Assembly (NCBI RefSeq): GCF_946480185.1
Contig: NZ_CAMLIG010000001.1
Span: 248,001 to 312,000, forward strand
DNA length: 64,000 bases
Source: an uncultured Pedobacter sp.
GTDB taxonomy: Bacteria; Bacteroidota; Bacteroidia; Sphingobacteriales; Sphingobacteriaceae
Reading direction: 5' to 3'
In this document: positions 44,043 to 52,755 of the stretch, one piece after another
Position numbering within the stretch: position 1 is the first letter of the stretch
Layout: every line of letters begins with the position of its first letter
Notes under the pieces: model-generated
What the model was told of the DNA's origin: nothing
Database searches by the model: none
The model's input: only the letters and a program-made list of their open reading frames with translations
Position numbers and translations under genes: made by a program

Positions 44043-45737
44043 TTAAGCTGCATACTTTCGTTTCCTATAAAGATGTTGAAAAATTCCGAAAAAGATTAAA
44101 ATAATCAACGGAATTAACGTATTAATTAGTTGCCATTGCGTCCGCTCTGCCACTAATTTTCCTTTGTCCAATAACCTCAATTTAATTTCTTTTGATCTTA
44201 ATGCAATTAACCCCGAATCATCTGTAAGATAATCAACTGCGTTCAATAAAAACGTTTTATTGCCATAGGTTTGCTGGTCATATATATCAAAACCGAGCGG
44301 AAAAACCGAGCCATCTTTAGCACTTACCTGACTCTTAAAAACGTCTCCATCACTAAATACTAACATTTTGGTAAACTTACTTTTAGTAATAGTTTTAGTG
44401 CCTAAATCCGCTCCGTCTGGTATGGCCTGCGTTACAAAATTCGACTTGAAATTTCCTTCTAAAAGCACACAAACTGGTTTTGGAACACTTTGAAAACGTT
44501 TAGGATCTGGCGTATCTTCAATCATTTTTAAAGAGATAATGGTTGGCGTTTCCAGTTCGCGATTAAAAGGTGAAGTAGTCAACAATACGGTTTGTTTAAC
44601 GTTCGCCACGGCAATAGTATCAATAGTATTGATAAACTCGGTTTTAATACCATCCAAATTTTTAATCATCGGATGGGCACTTACAGGCATAATAATGGGG
44701 TAAAATAACCAATGCACTAATTGTAACTGAGGCTGTCCACCCACCATCCCAACATTTACGGGGATTTGAGAACAGTTCATATCACCCACTAAATCATAGT
44801 TGATACGTACGCCGTAAGTAAAAAGCTGATCGTCTAAATTCAACTTTTTCTGAAAAGCCAGTTCTTCCTCACGGGAAGAATTTCGCATGCTGTCTAAATC
44901 GGCGTTAACTTGGTCAATGGTCCAAATAATTTTTCCGCCACGCATTAAAAACTGATCAATTTTGTACTTTTCAAGTTCAGAGAAACTGGTTTCTGGCTTT
45001 GCAATCACCATTACTTTTAGCTTTTCTAAACCGTCATTAGTAATGTCTGTCAAATTAATACGTCCAACTTCGTAACCATCTGAAAGTGATTTCATAGCAT
45101 CCTGAAGTTGCAAGTCGCTCAACTCTCCATTTCCTTCCGTAAAACCAACCCGCGGTTTACCACCCGAAACAGCCTTTTTTATGGCAGCTGAAAAAGCATA
45201 CTCTAAATTTTGGATGGAATTGTTCAATACCTCTTCCGGACTAATTCCTATTCTGTTCTGTAAAAGCTTTACCGGAATATTCTGGTTGTTAAAACTCACC
45301 ATCGCAGCGGGGAAAATCACTTTCTGGCTCAAGCCCGATTCTGTTTTAACGCTTAAGTTTGTGGGCTCTATACCTTTCTGGCTTAATTCGCTATAAATTT
45401 GTTCTTGCTCTTGTTGGTTTTTACCTTCAACAGGGTTTACAAATTCAAACTGAATATTGTCTCCAGCGTAGGCTTTATAATCAATCAGTAAATCCTTGGT
45501 TGCACTGCGTAAACGTTTAAATCCCGATGGGAAATCACCTTCTAAAAACACAGTGATTTTTACCGGTGCTTTTAAATTTTGTAAAATTTGAATGCTGATG
45601 GGCGAAATGGTATAACGTTTCTCTTTGGTAAAATCAATCCGCGTGAAAGCGTATTGAGAAAACAGGTTCACCAAAACAATTGCAACCAGTACAAAAAACA
45701 GTTGCAGTAAATCTTTCTTCCTTTGCTGATTTACCAT
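44043..45737 (-). CDS. gldG: gliding motility-associated ABC transporter substrate-binding protein GldG
   Basis: GldG is the extracytoplasmic subunit of the GldA-GldF-GldG transporter, described as required for gliding in Flavobacterium johnsoniae; it also occurs in non-gliding relatives. The 564 residues carry an N-terminal membrane helix (LLQLFFVLVAIVLVNLFSQY), an ABC-type uncharacterised domain with DIQFEFVNPVEGK-like sequence, and a C-terminal helix (LINTLIPLIILIFFGIFQHLY) with a basic tail. It overlaps gldF by 7 bp, so the two are translated together. Confidence 0.94.
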   Translation of the reverse strand: MVNQQRKKDLLQLFFVLVAIVLVNLFSQYAFTRIDFTKEKRYTISPISIQILQNLKAPVKITVFLEGDFPSGFKRLRSATKDLLIDYKAYAGDNIQFEFVNPVEGKNQQEQEQIYSELSQKGIEPTNLSVKTESGLSQKVIFPAAMVSFNNQNIPVKLLQNRIGISPEEVLNNSIQNLEYAFSAAIKKAVSGGKPRVGFTEGNGELSDLQLQDAMKSLSDGYEVGRINLTDITNDGLEKLKVMVIAKPETSFSELEKYKIDQFLMRGGKIIWTIDQVNADLDSMRNSSREEELAFQKKLNLDDQLFTYGVRINYDLVGDMNCSQIPVNVGMVGGQPQLQLVHWLFYPIIMPVSAHPMIKNLDGIKTEFINTIDTIAVANVKQTVLLTTSPFNRELETPTIISLKMIEDTPDPKRFQSVPKPVCVLLEGNFKSNFVTQAIPDGADLGTKTITKSKFTKMLVFSDGDVFKSQVSAKDGSVFPLGFDIYDQQTYGNKTFLLNAVDYLTDDSGLIALRSKEIKLRLLDKGKLVAERTQWQLINTLIPLIILIFFGIFQHLYRKRKYAA

Positions 45738-46459
45738 TTTCTACCTCCTAAAACTGTTTTGGTAATTAGTAAAAACACAGAAATCATACTCAGAAAGTAG
45801 ACTAAATCTCGGGAATCCAGTACTCCCCTACTTATAGATTGGTAATGCTCGTTGATGCCTAAATTAATCAGTAAGCTATCAAATTTTTGTAGAGATAAAA
45901 TCTGGCTAAGTGAATCAAATCCGCTGAAAGCAAAAAAACTCAAAAAAACCGCAATGGTAAATGCGATAATCTGGTTTTTAGTAATCGATGACGAAAAAAT
46001 CCCGATGGCAACAAATGTAGCTCCCAGCAAAAACAGCCCAATATAAGAACCAATAACCGCTCCGCTATCGATATTGCCTTTTACAACACCTAATTGATAA
46101 ATAGAAATATAATAAACCAAGGTTGGTATTAGCGCAAACAGCACTAAGGTTAGCGAAGCAAAATATTTACCTAAAACAATTTGCCAATCTGTTAAAGGTC
46201 GTGTGGCTAAAAGTTCAAACGTTCCCTCCTTTTTTTCCTCGGCAAATGAGCGCATGGTTACGGCCGGAATTAAAAACATAAACAAATACGGAACTGTGCT
46301 AAACAAACTGTCTAAACTTGCATAACCATAATCCAGCAGGCTAGTATCTGGAAAAACCCATAAAAACAAACTTAAAACCAACAGAAACACACCAATGGTG
46401 ATGTAGGCAACCAAAGAATTGAGGTATGCAAAAAGTTCTTTTTTATAAATGGTTAACAT
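45731..46459 (-). CDS. gldF: gliding motility-associated ABC transporter permease GldF
   Basis: A 242-residue ABC-2-type permease with six membrane segments, beginning MLTIYKKELFAYLNSLVAY and containing AVTMRSFAEEKKEGTFELLATRPLTDWQIVLGKY, whose EEKKxGTxELL core is the ABC-2 permease signature. It pairs with the ATPase encoded just upstream (30-bp gap) and overlaps gldG by 7 bp. The transported substrate is unknown. Confidence 0.94.
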   Translation of the reverse strand: MLTIYKKELFAYLNSLVAYITIGVFLLVLSLFLWVFPDTSLLDYGYASLDSLFSTVPYLFMFLIPAVTMRSFAEEKKEGTFELLATRPLTDWQIVLGKYFASLTLVLFALIPTLVYYISIYQLGVVKGNIDSGAVIGSYIGLFLLGATFVAIGIFSSSITKNQIIAFTIAVFLSFFAFSGFDSLSQILSLQKFDSLLINLGINEHYQSISRGVLDSRDLVYFLSMISVFLLITKTVLGGRKW

Positions 46460-46488
46460 TTAAATATCATATAATTTCATTTTAAAAG

Positions 46489-47205
46489 CTATGCCTCATC
46501 TTTGGTCAGCTTTACAAAAATAGGTTCTAAAGTTTTTTCTTGATGCTTCACTAAAAGTCCGCTTAAAGTATCATTAGCTACAATTTTGCCCTTGTTGATA
46601 ATTACAACTTCATCGCAGATGGCTTCCACCTCTTGCATAATGTGTGTTGATAAAACAACCGTTTTGGTTTTGCCCAATTCTTTAATCAAAGCCCTAATCT
46701 CTATCAACTGATTTGGGTCTAAGCCCGATGTTGGTTCATCTAAAATCAAAACTTTTGGGTCATGTATAATGGCCTGAGCCAGACCAACCCTTTGTTTGTA
46801 TCCTTTTGATAAAGCACCAATTTTTTTATGTTGTTCTTTCTCTAAACCAGTTAAAGCAATTACCTCTGCAACACGCTGATTCAAGTTTTTTAAATCATAC
46901 ACTTCGCCCACAAAATGCAAAAACTCCTTAACATACATTTCTGTGTAAAGCGGATTATTTTCTGGCAAATAGCCGATGTTTTTTCTAACAGCCAAAGAAT
47001 CGCTGCTGATATCAAAACCGCAAACACTTGCAGTGCCTGATGTTTTAGGAATAAATGAAGTCAGCATTTTCATCGTGGTAGATTTTCCGGCACCGTTTGG
47101 GCCTAAAAAACCTAAAATTTTGCCTTGCTCGGCTTCAAAGGAAATCTGATCAACTGCTTTTTGTAAGCCGTAATTCTTGCTTAATGCTTTAACACTGATG
47201 CTCAA
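46489..47205 (-). CDS. gldA: ABC transporter ATP-binding protein GldA
   Basis: A 238-residue ABC ATPase: Walker A GPNGAGKSTTMK near residue 38, signature SKGYKQRVGLAQA, Walker B KVLILDEPTSGLDPNQ and the H-loop STHIMQE. It is the first gene of the gldA-gldF-gldG transporter. In F. johnsoniae gldA is unlinked to gldFG, whereas here all three are adjacent, an arrangement that supports the functional unit. The gene is divergent from the transglutaminase-like gene. Confidence 0.9.
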   Translation of the reverse strand: MSISVKALSKNYGLQKAVDQISFEAEQGKILGFLGPNGAGKSTTMKMLTSFIPKTSGTASVCGFDISSDSLAVRKNIGYLPENNPLYTEMYVKEFLHFVGEVYDLKNLNQRVAEVIALTGLEKEQHKKIGALSKGYKQRVGLAQAIIHDPKVLILDEPTSGLDPNQLIEIRALIKELGKTKTVVLSTHIMQEVEAICDEVVIINKGKIVANDTLSGLLVKHQEKTLEPIFVKLTKDEA

Positions 47206-47393
47206 AACTTGCTCATATTATTTAAAACCAAAGCTATAAAATTTGGAATAAAAACCACACCTTTTAAATATTAGGAAAATGGCCAGTTTTAACATCTGCT
47301 TCTACTTCTTCTTTAAAACAAAAACGTTACAAAAAACAAAAAAATTAATATAAACTTAACTTAATTTTTACGTAAATTTAATTTAAACATATA

Positions 47394-48605
47394 TTGAAAA
47401 CCCGGTTTGCAACATATCTTATCAGTTTTTGCTTCACATTTTTTATTCCGATAAAAATGGTGAATGGGCAAAACATTGCCTTTCAGTTCTATAATAAAAC
47501 ATTTAATATCCCTACAGATTCTAGCCTTTATATTAAGTTTGATGGAAAAGTTTCTGAAAATAAAATAGCAGATTTTTATTATAAACTCACCCAAGCTAAG
47601 ACACAAAGCATTCTTAATTCATTAATGGATTATAAGTCAAAAAACCATTTGAACGATTGGTTTTACTATCAATTAGTGAGAAAAACAGTTCAACAGATTA
47701 GTCCAAAAGAAGAAAATTATGAACGTTACACCTTGTACAAGTGGTTTTTTATGGCAAAATCAGGCTACGATGTCCGCTTGGCCATTGGTGAAGACAAAGA
47801 ACTGTTTTTTTATATTTGGAGCGATGAAGACATTAGTGATATCCCGTTCTTTAAAGCGGAACAAAAGCAATTTGTTTGTTTAAACTTTCACGATTATAAA
47901 AACACCAACTATTTAGCCGATAAATTGAATCCGGTAAACATCTATATTCCAGAAGCAACAAACGCTTTCTCTTATAAAGTAACCCAAATACCAGATTTTA
48001 GCCCCCAAGATTATACCGATAAACTCATTACTTTTAATTTCCACCAGAAAGCATACAACTTTAATATAAAACTGAGTAATGATGTAGAAACGATTTTTAA
48101 AAATTATCCAATCGTCGATTTCGAATCGTACTTTAATATTCCGTTAAGTAAAGAAACATACAGTTCTTTAATTCCTTTGTTAAAGAAAAACGTAAAAAAC
48201 ATGAGCCAGACAAAAGGTGTGGATTATTTAATGCGCTTTACTAGAAACGCGTTTTTATACGAGAACGATGAGGATAATTTTGGAAAAGAAAAACGCTTAT
48301 CACCAGAACAAACCTTATTTAGTGATTATAGCGACTGTGACGACAGAGTAGCACTATTTTTTTATTTGGTAAAGGAAATATATAACCTGCCCATGATTGC
48401 TTTATTATACCCAACGCACATTACCATGGCTGTTAAATTTGATAAACCTGTTGGAAAACCAATAGCCTATAAAGGCGCTAACTATTACGTTTGCGAACCT
48501 ACTCCACAAAAAAGTGATTTAAAAATTGGAAAAATCTCAGCTAATTTAAAAAACAAAACTTTTCAAATAGTTTACCAATACCAACCTGAAGCTAGTTACA
48601 AATGA
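47394..48605 (+). CDS. secreted transglutaminase-like protein
   Basis: A 403-residue exported protein. The leader (FATYLISFCFTFFIPIKMVN) needs a TTG start at 47394, as no ATG precedes it. The C-terminal part carries a transglutaminase/cysteine-protease-like triad: Cys in YSDCDDRVALFFYLVKEIY, His in LYPTHITMAVKF and the acidic residue in YYVCEPTPQ, in the order and spacing of the fold. The larger N-terminal half is unassigned. The next gene (LuxE-like) begins 25 bp downstream and may share the mRNA. The function is unknown, possibly proteolysis or crosslinking in the periplasm. Confidence 0.78.
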   Translation: MKTRFATYLISFCFTFFIPIKMVNGQNIAFQFYNKTFNIPTDSSLYIKFDGKVSENKIADFYYKLTQAKTQSILNSLMDYKSKNHLNDWFYYQLVRKTVQQISPKEENYERYTLYKWFFMAKSGYDVRLAIGEDKELFFYIWSDEDISDIPFFKAEQKQFVCLNFHDYKNTNYLADKLNPVNIYIPEATNAFSYKVTQIPDFSPQDYTDKLITFNFHQKAYNFNIKLSNDVETIFKNYPIVDFESYFNIPLSKETYSSLIPLLKKNVKNMSQTKGVDYLMRFTRNAFLYENDEDNFGKEKRLSPEQTLFSDYSDCDDRVALFFYLVKEIYNLPMIALLYPTHITMAVKFDKPVGKPIAYKGANYYVCEPTPQKSDLKIGKISANLKNKTFQIVYQYQPEASYK

Positions 48606-48630
48606 AGTTTGCTTTTACTACCTTTGGCTT

Positions 48631-49599
48631 ATGAATATTTTTAACATCCAAAACGAAACTGATGTTAACCATAAATGTTTGGATGTTTTTAAGTTGCAGT
48701 ATCAAACAATTTCGGTTTACAAAGATTTTGTTGATGCACTTAAAGTAAAGCCTGATACGCTTAGACATTATACACAAATACCTTTTTTGCCTATTTCATT
48801 TTTTAAAACGCATCAAATTATCGAAGACAAGGCTTTCGCCGATATAGTCTTTACCAGTTCGGGTACAACCGGAATGGTTACCAGCAAGCATTTTGTTCAG
48901 GATGTAAAACTGTACGAGCAGAGCTATTTAAAAGCGTTTAAACTATTTTATGGAGATATTGAAAACATTTGCGTTTTAGCTTTACTGCCTAGTTATTTAG
49001 AACGCGAGGGATCTTCTTTGATTTATATGACTGAGGATTTAATAAAGAAATCAAAACACCCGAAAAGTGGCTTTTTTCTGCACAACCATAACCAACTTAA
49101 TGAAACTTTAAAGTTTTTAAAACAGCAAAAGCAAAAAACCATTTTAATAGGCGTTACTTATGCCCTTTTAGATTTTGCAGAAAATTACCGGACTGATTTC
49201 CCCGAATTGATTGTAATGGAAACGGGCGGGATGAAAGGCATGCGCAAGGAAATGGTACGAGAAGAAATGCATCAAGTTTTAACAGCAGGATTTGGCGTAC
49301 CAAAAATTCATTCGGAATATGGGATGACCGAACTGCTTTCACAAGCTTACTCTAAAGGTGACGGAATTTTTGAATGCCCGCCTTGGATGAGAGTGATTGT
49401 TCGGGATACTAACGATCCATTAAGCTTGTTAACTGCTGGAAAATCTGGAGGAATAAATGTTATCGACCTGGCGAATATGCACTCCTGCTCATTTATTGCA
49501 ACGCAAGATTTGGGCAAAACCTACACAAACGGAAAATTTGAAGTTTTGGGAAGATTTGATGAAAGCGACATTAGGGGCTGTAATTTGATGGTTGTTTAA
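48631..49599 (+). CDS. LuxE/PaaK-like acyl-activating enzyme
   Basis: A 322-residue protein related to LuxE acyl-protein synthetases and the ANL adenylate-forming superfamily. Visible are VFTSSGTTGMVTSKHFV (the P-loop-like SSGTTG), METGGMKGMRKEM, the IHSEYGMTELLSQ motif (YGxTE) and the C-terminal DLGK and GRFDESDIRGCNL segments. The acceptor is probably a carboxylic acid that is adenylated and passed to a thiol; the product is unknown. Related single genes are common in Bacteroidota as "acyl transferases". No luxCD-like gene is adjacent. Confidence 0.85.
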   Translation: MNIFNIQNETDVNHKCLDVFKLQYQTISVYKDFVDALKVKPDTLRHYTQIPFLPISFFKTHQIIEDKAFADIVFTSSGTTGMVTSKHFVQDVKLYEQSYLKAFKLFYGDIENICVLALLPSYLEREGSSLIYMTEDLIKKSKHPKSGFFLHNHNQLNETLKFLKQQKQKTILIGVTYALLDFAENYRTDFPELIVMETGGMKGMRKEMVREEMHQVLTAGFGVPKIHSEYGMTELLSQAYSKGDGIFECPPWMRVIVRDTNDPLSLLTAGKSGGINVIDLANMHSCSFIATQDLGKTYTNGKFEVLGRFDESDIRGCNLMVV

Positions 49600-49604
49600 G
49601 CTTT

Positions 49605-50054
49605 TTATTGCAGTCTGTCGTCAAAGGAAAAACTAACCTTATCCAAAAATTTAAGCTTTTTAATATCCGGATGTAAAGGATTAGCAATATAATTAAAATC
49701 TCCTTGTACAATTGCTGAAGGGACTTTTAGCAACATCGATTTATTTTCTTTAAAAAACTGGTTTCCCAAAACCTGTGTGCGTTTTAAAAACGGATAGCTT
49801 TGCCATTTATCAGGCAATTCTTCCGCATTAAATTCAGTGAAAGCCACACTTGTTTCAAAAGTAGCCATACAAAAATTACGCGGAAGCAGGCCAGTTGGTA
49901 AATGTACTAATACTTCTAAAACGGCCAATGCTCTGGAGCTAGCAAAATAAATAGCAGGGACACCTTCAGAATTCCATCTTCCACCGTAGATTTTCGCACC
50001 TTCTCCGCTCAAATTACCAGCGAAATGGCAAGCTCCTAACCTGTATAATTCCAT
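49605..50054 (-). CDS. RES-domain toxin (NAD+ phosphorylase-type)
   Basis: A 149-residue RES protein, the toxin of the RES/Xre (ParT-ParS, MbcT-MbcA) class that depletes NAD+. The eponymous residues are seen: R26 in GGRWNSEGVPAIYFA, E47 in ALAVLEVLVHL and S113 in LKVPSAIV. Length and the RL at the N-terminus (LYRLGACHFAG) fit the family. The ATG follows the antitoxin stop without any gap (50054/50055), the usual coupled arrangement in which the antitoxin is made first. Confidence 0.95.
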   Translation of the reverse strand: MELYRLGACHFAGNLSGEGAKIYGGRWNSEGVPAIYFASSRALAVLEVLVHLPTGLLPRNFCMATFETSVAFTEFNAEELPDKWQSYPFLKRTQVLGNQFFKENKSMLLKVPSAIVQGDFNYIANPLHPDIKKLKFLDKVSFSFDDRLQ

Positions 50055-50555
50055 TTATGAAAATATGCCGTGTTCTATACGGCCAAGCTCAGTAAAAACT
50101 AAACTAAAACCTATGGAAGAATCTAATAAGGCAAAAGGCGCATTGTTTTTAAACACTATTGAGGGCGTTTTCATCCAGATTTTAAACTTATCTAATGAAC
50201 CGAAAACCTCCTCTCCACGGGCGTATAAGCGGGCTAGTTCTATTGCTTTTTCAGAATATTCTGATTTTACAAAATCTGTATCGTTAAAACGCTGAAACGT
50301 TCTTTCATTGATGTGCATAATGCCCGCCAACTCTTGAATAGTTAAAGAGATTTTTTTAATTAAACCTAAAATTGCCTTTTTTGGAATGCCACGGCGAGTG
50401 AGTTCTAATAAATCAAAATCAGAAACTACATTTGATTTTAAATTTAAAGCGCCAATACCACCAAACAATAGTACCATTTGCTGAGCCACATCATAGAAAT
50501 GAGTAGTATAAACCGCTAACGGTTCTTCAACAATATTTTTATTTATTTCAGACAT
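50055..50555 (-). CDS. Xre/MbcA/ParS-type antitoxin (DUF2384)
   Basis: The cognate antitoxin of the RES toxin, 166 residues. The N-terminal region has an Xre-like helix-turn-helix (PKKAILGLIKKISLTIQELA) followed by the DUF2384 segment (YSEKAIELARLYARGEEVFG... FKIWMKTPSIVFKNNAPF), which in related systems wraps around and neutralises the toxin and binds DNA. Its start codon (50553-50555) lies in a 15-bp inverted repeat, the likely autoregulatory operator. It is 39 bp downstream of tyrS on the same strand. Confidence 0.94.
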   Translation of the reverse strand: MSEINKNIVEEPLAVYTTHFYDVAQQMVLLFGGIGALNLKSNVVSDFDLLELTRRGIPKKAILGLIKKISLTIQELAGIMHINERTFQRFNDTDFVKSEYSEKAIELARLYARGEEVFGSLDKFKIWMKTPSIVFKNNAPFALLDSSIGFSLVFTELGRIEHGIFS

Positions 50556-50587
50556 ATATACAAATATAATGAATATATGTCTGAAAT
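50545..50587. promoter_or_regulatory. 15-bp perfect inverted repeat over the antitoxin start
   Basis: Arms at 50545-50559 and 50573-50587 (ATTTCAGACATATAT and its exact complement) are separated by 13 bp. The left arm contains the antitoxin ATG. The right arm, read on the plus strand, spells a mirrored start ATG-TCT-GAA at 50577 leading to a 13-codon frame. It fits autorepression by the Xre-type antitoxin, and it lies directly after the tyrS stop codon. Confidence 0.82.
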
Positions 50588-50593
50588 TAAAAT

Positions 50594-51877
50594 TTATTTT
50601 AATTTGATCAAAAAGTAGTTTTTCTTCCCTTTTTGAATCACTATAAATTGGTTATTAATTGGTTGCAATTCTTTTGAAGATAATTCTACACTGGTTAATT
50701 TCTCTCTGTTAATAGAAACTCCACCACCTAAAATCATTTTTTTAGCTTCCCCTTTTGACGGAAAAATACTTGTTTTATCCGCTAACAAAGTCGGCATATC
50801 AACCCCATTATCAAATTCAGTCTTTGAAACTTCAAATTGTGCAATTCCTTCAAAAACGTCCAAAATCTGTTGCTCATCCATAGATTTTAAGAAATCTAAA
50901 GAACCGTTTCCAAAAAGAAAATCTGTAGTACTCAAGGCTGTTTGTAGCGCATGAGCACCATGCACCCTTTCTGTCACATCTTTTGCCAAAGCTTTCTGCA
51001 AAACTCGCAGATGAGGTGCTTTTGCATGCTCATCAATTAAATTGCTTATTTCTTCTTGGTTTAAGAAGGTGAAAATTTTAATATAATTGGCGGCATCATC
51101 ATCAGAAGAATTTAACCAAAACTGGTAAAACTGGTAAGGGCTAGTTCTTTTCGCATCCAACCAAACGTTTCCTCCTTCGGTTTTGCCAAATTTAGTTCCA
51201 TCTGCTTTTTTAATCAGTGGAGATGTCAGCGCAAAAGCATGTCCGCCATCCTTTCTTCTGATAAATTCAGTGCCGGTAACAATGTTTCCCCATTGGTCAG
51301 ATCCGCCCATCTGTAAAACACAGTTTTTGTTTTTCCACAAATAATAGAAATCATAACCTTGAATCAACTGGTAAGAAAACTCTGTAAAAGACATCCCTAC
51401 TTCGCTATCCAAACGTTTTTTTACAGAATCTTTAGACATCATATAATTTACGGTAATATGCTTACCGGCGTCTCTAATGAAATCTAAAAAACTATAATTC
51501 TTGAACCAATCAAAATTGTTTACAATTTCTGCACTGTTTGCACCACAATTGAAATCCAAAAAACGTTCTAATTGGCTTTGTATTCCTTTTAAATTAAAGG
51601 CCAACGTGTCTTCAGACAGCAAATTTCTTTCCTGCGATTTCCCGGAAGGATCGCCCACCATACCGGTTGCGCCACCTACCAAGGCAAAAGGTTTGTGTCC
51701 GGCTTGCTGAAATCTAACCAAAGTTAAAATCTGCAACAAACTGCCTACATGCAACGAATCTGCAGTTGGATCAAAGCCAATGTAACCGCCAGTCATTCCT
51801 TTTAAAAGCTCTTCTTCGGTACCCGGGGTAATATCGTGGAGCAAACCTCGCCAACGTAAATCTTCAACAAAATTCAT
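50594..51877 (-). CDS. tyrS: tyrosyl-tRNA synthetase
   Basis: Class Ic synthetase charging tRNA-Tyr. The 427 residues show the ATP-binding HIGH-equivalent in FDPTADSLHVGSLLQI, the tyrosine pocket (QLIQGYDFYYLWKN), the QMGGSDQWGNIVTG stretch and the mobile loop DGTKFGKTEGGNVWL (KMSKS-equivalent KFGKT). The C-terminus is an S4 RNA-binding domain (KMILGGGVSINREKL). It is the gene upstream of the toxin-antitoxin pair, and no terminator is seen between them, so read-through is possible. Confidence 0.97.
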   Translation of the reverse strand: MNFVEDLRWRGLLHDITPGTEEELLKGMTGGYIGFDPTADSLHVGSLLQILTLVRFQQAGHKPFALVGGATGMVGDPSGKSQERNLLSEDTLAFNLKGIQSQLERFLDFNCGANSAEIVNNFDWFKNYSFLDFIRDAGKHITVNYMMSKDSVKKRLDSEVGMSFTEFSYQLIQGYDFYYLWKNKNCVLQMGGSDQWGNIVTGTEFIRRKDGGHAFALTSPLIKKADGTKFGKTEGGNVWLDAKRTSPYQFYQFWLNSSDDDAANYIKIFTFLNQEEISNLIDEHAKAPHLRVLQKALAKDVTERVHGAHALQTALSTTDFLFGNGSLDFLKSMDEQQILDVFEGIAQFEVSKTEFDNGVDMPTLLADKTSIFPSKGEAKKMILGGGVSINREKLTSVELSSKELQPINNQFIVIQKGKKNYFLIKLK

Positions 51878-52080
51878 TTTCTGTTTATTTTAAAATTTGT
51901 TATTATCTTGGAAAAGCGCAAATATAGGATTTACAAGCGAATGGAACAGAGAACTCTTTCATCATCACTAATTTATTTGACACAATTATTTAAGGCATTT
52001 TACGCTTAAAAATTTGATATACCAATCTGAATCAACATTTTGCATATTGAAACGTTATACGTAATCACAGCATTGCTTTT

Positions 52081-52755
52081 ATGAACTTTTTGTCGCATTA
52101 CTATTTCGATAAAGATAAAGAAAACCCATACGAGGTTTTTGGAATGCTTTTGCCCGATTTATTAAAAAATGCTGATAAAAGTTGGACCATACATCCCGAA
52201 AAAAAAGAAGGAATATTTAATGAACAAACTGCACAAACCGCCATTTTAAAAGGTTGGAAAAGACATTTAGCAGTAGATGATTTTTTTCATAACTCGTTGT
52301 TTTTTAAACACCATCAACACCAGATAAAATTATCCCTTAGAAAAGCAATTACCGGCTCACAAGTAAAGCCGTTTTTCCTTGGGCATATCAGCTTAGAATT
52401 GCTGTTAGATAATCTTTTAATTGCAAACAACTTCATATCAATCAGCAAATTATACCATTTACTAGAACAAGTTGATGAAACGGAAATTAAACTTTTTTTA
52501 CAGCTAAATGGCATAGCAGAACAAGATAAATTTATGCGATTTTTTAAGGGTTTTGTAAAAGATCAATATTTATACAACTATGCTGATGAAGCCAAAATCA
52601 CTTATGCGCTAAAAAGGATTTGCATGCGTTTGTGGGACAACCCCTTTACACCTGAGCAAGAATTAGCAATAACAGAGCGTTTAGTTGCTTATAAAAAAGA
52701 TTTACGTGAGGATTTTATAATTATCTTTGACCAAATTGATGCACAAATAAATTAA
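52081..52755 (+). CDS. putative acyl-carrier-protein phosphodiesterase-like (AcpH/DUF479-related) protein
   Basis: A 224-residue helical protein. The start MNFLSHYYFDKD and later GMLLPDLLKNADKSW, GWKRHLAVDDFFHNSLFF and LGHISLELLLDN show the spaced His and Asp residues of the AcpH/DUF479 family, which removes phosphopantetheine from acyl carrier protein. The rest diverges, so function is uncertain. It overlaps by one base with the next gene (PorV-like) and may be co-transcribed. Confidence 0.7.
   Translation: MNFLSHYYFDKDKENPYEVFGMLLPDLLKNADKSWTIHPEKKEGIFNEQTAQTAILKGWKRHLAVDDFFHNSLFFKHHQHQIKLSLRKAITGSQVKPFFLGHISLELLLDNLLIANNFISISKLYHLLEQVDETEIKLFLQLNGIAEQDKFMRFFKGFVKDQYLYNYADEAKITYALKRICMRLWDNPFTPEQELAITERLVAYKKDLREDFIIIFDQIDAQIN

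Noticed and set aside
48592..48777. Minus-strand open frame of 61 codons over the LuxE-like gene start
   Set aside because: Entirely antisense to a well-supported gene, no motif.
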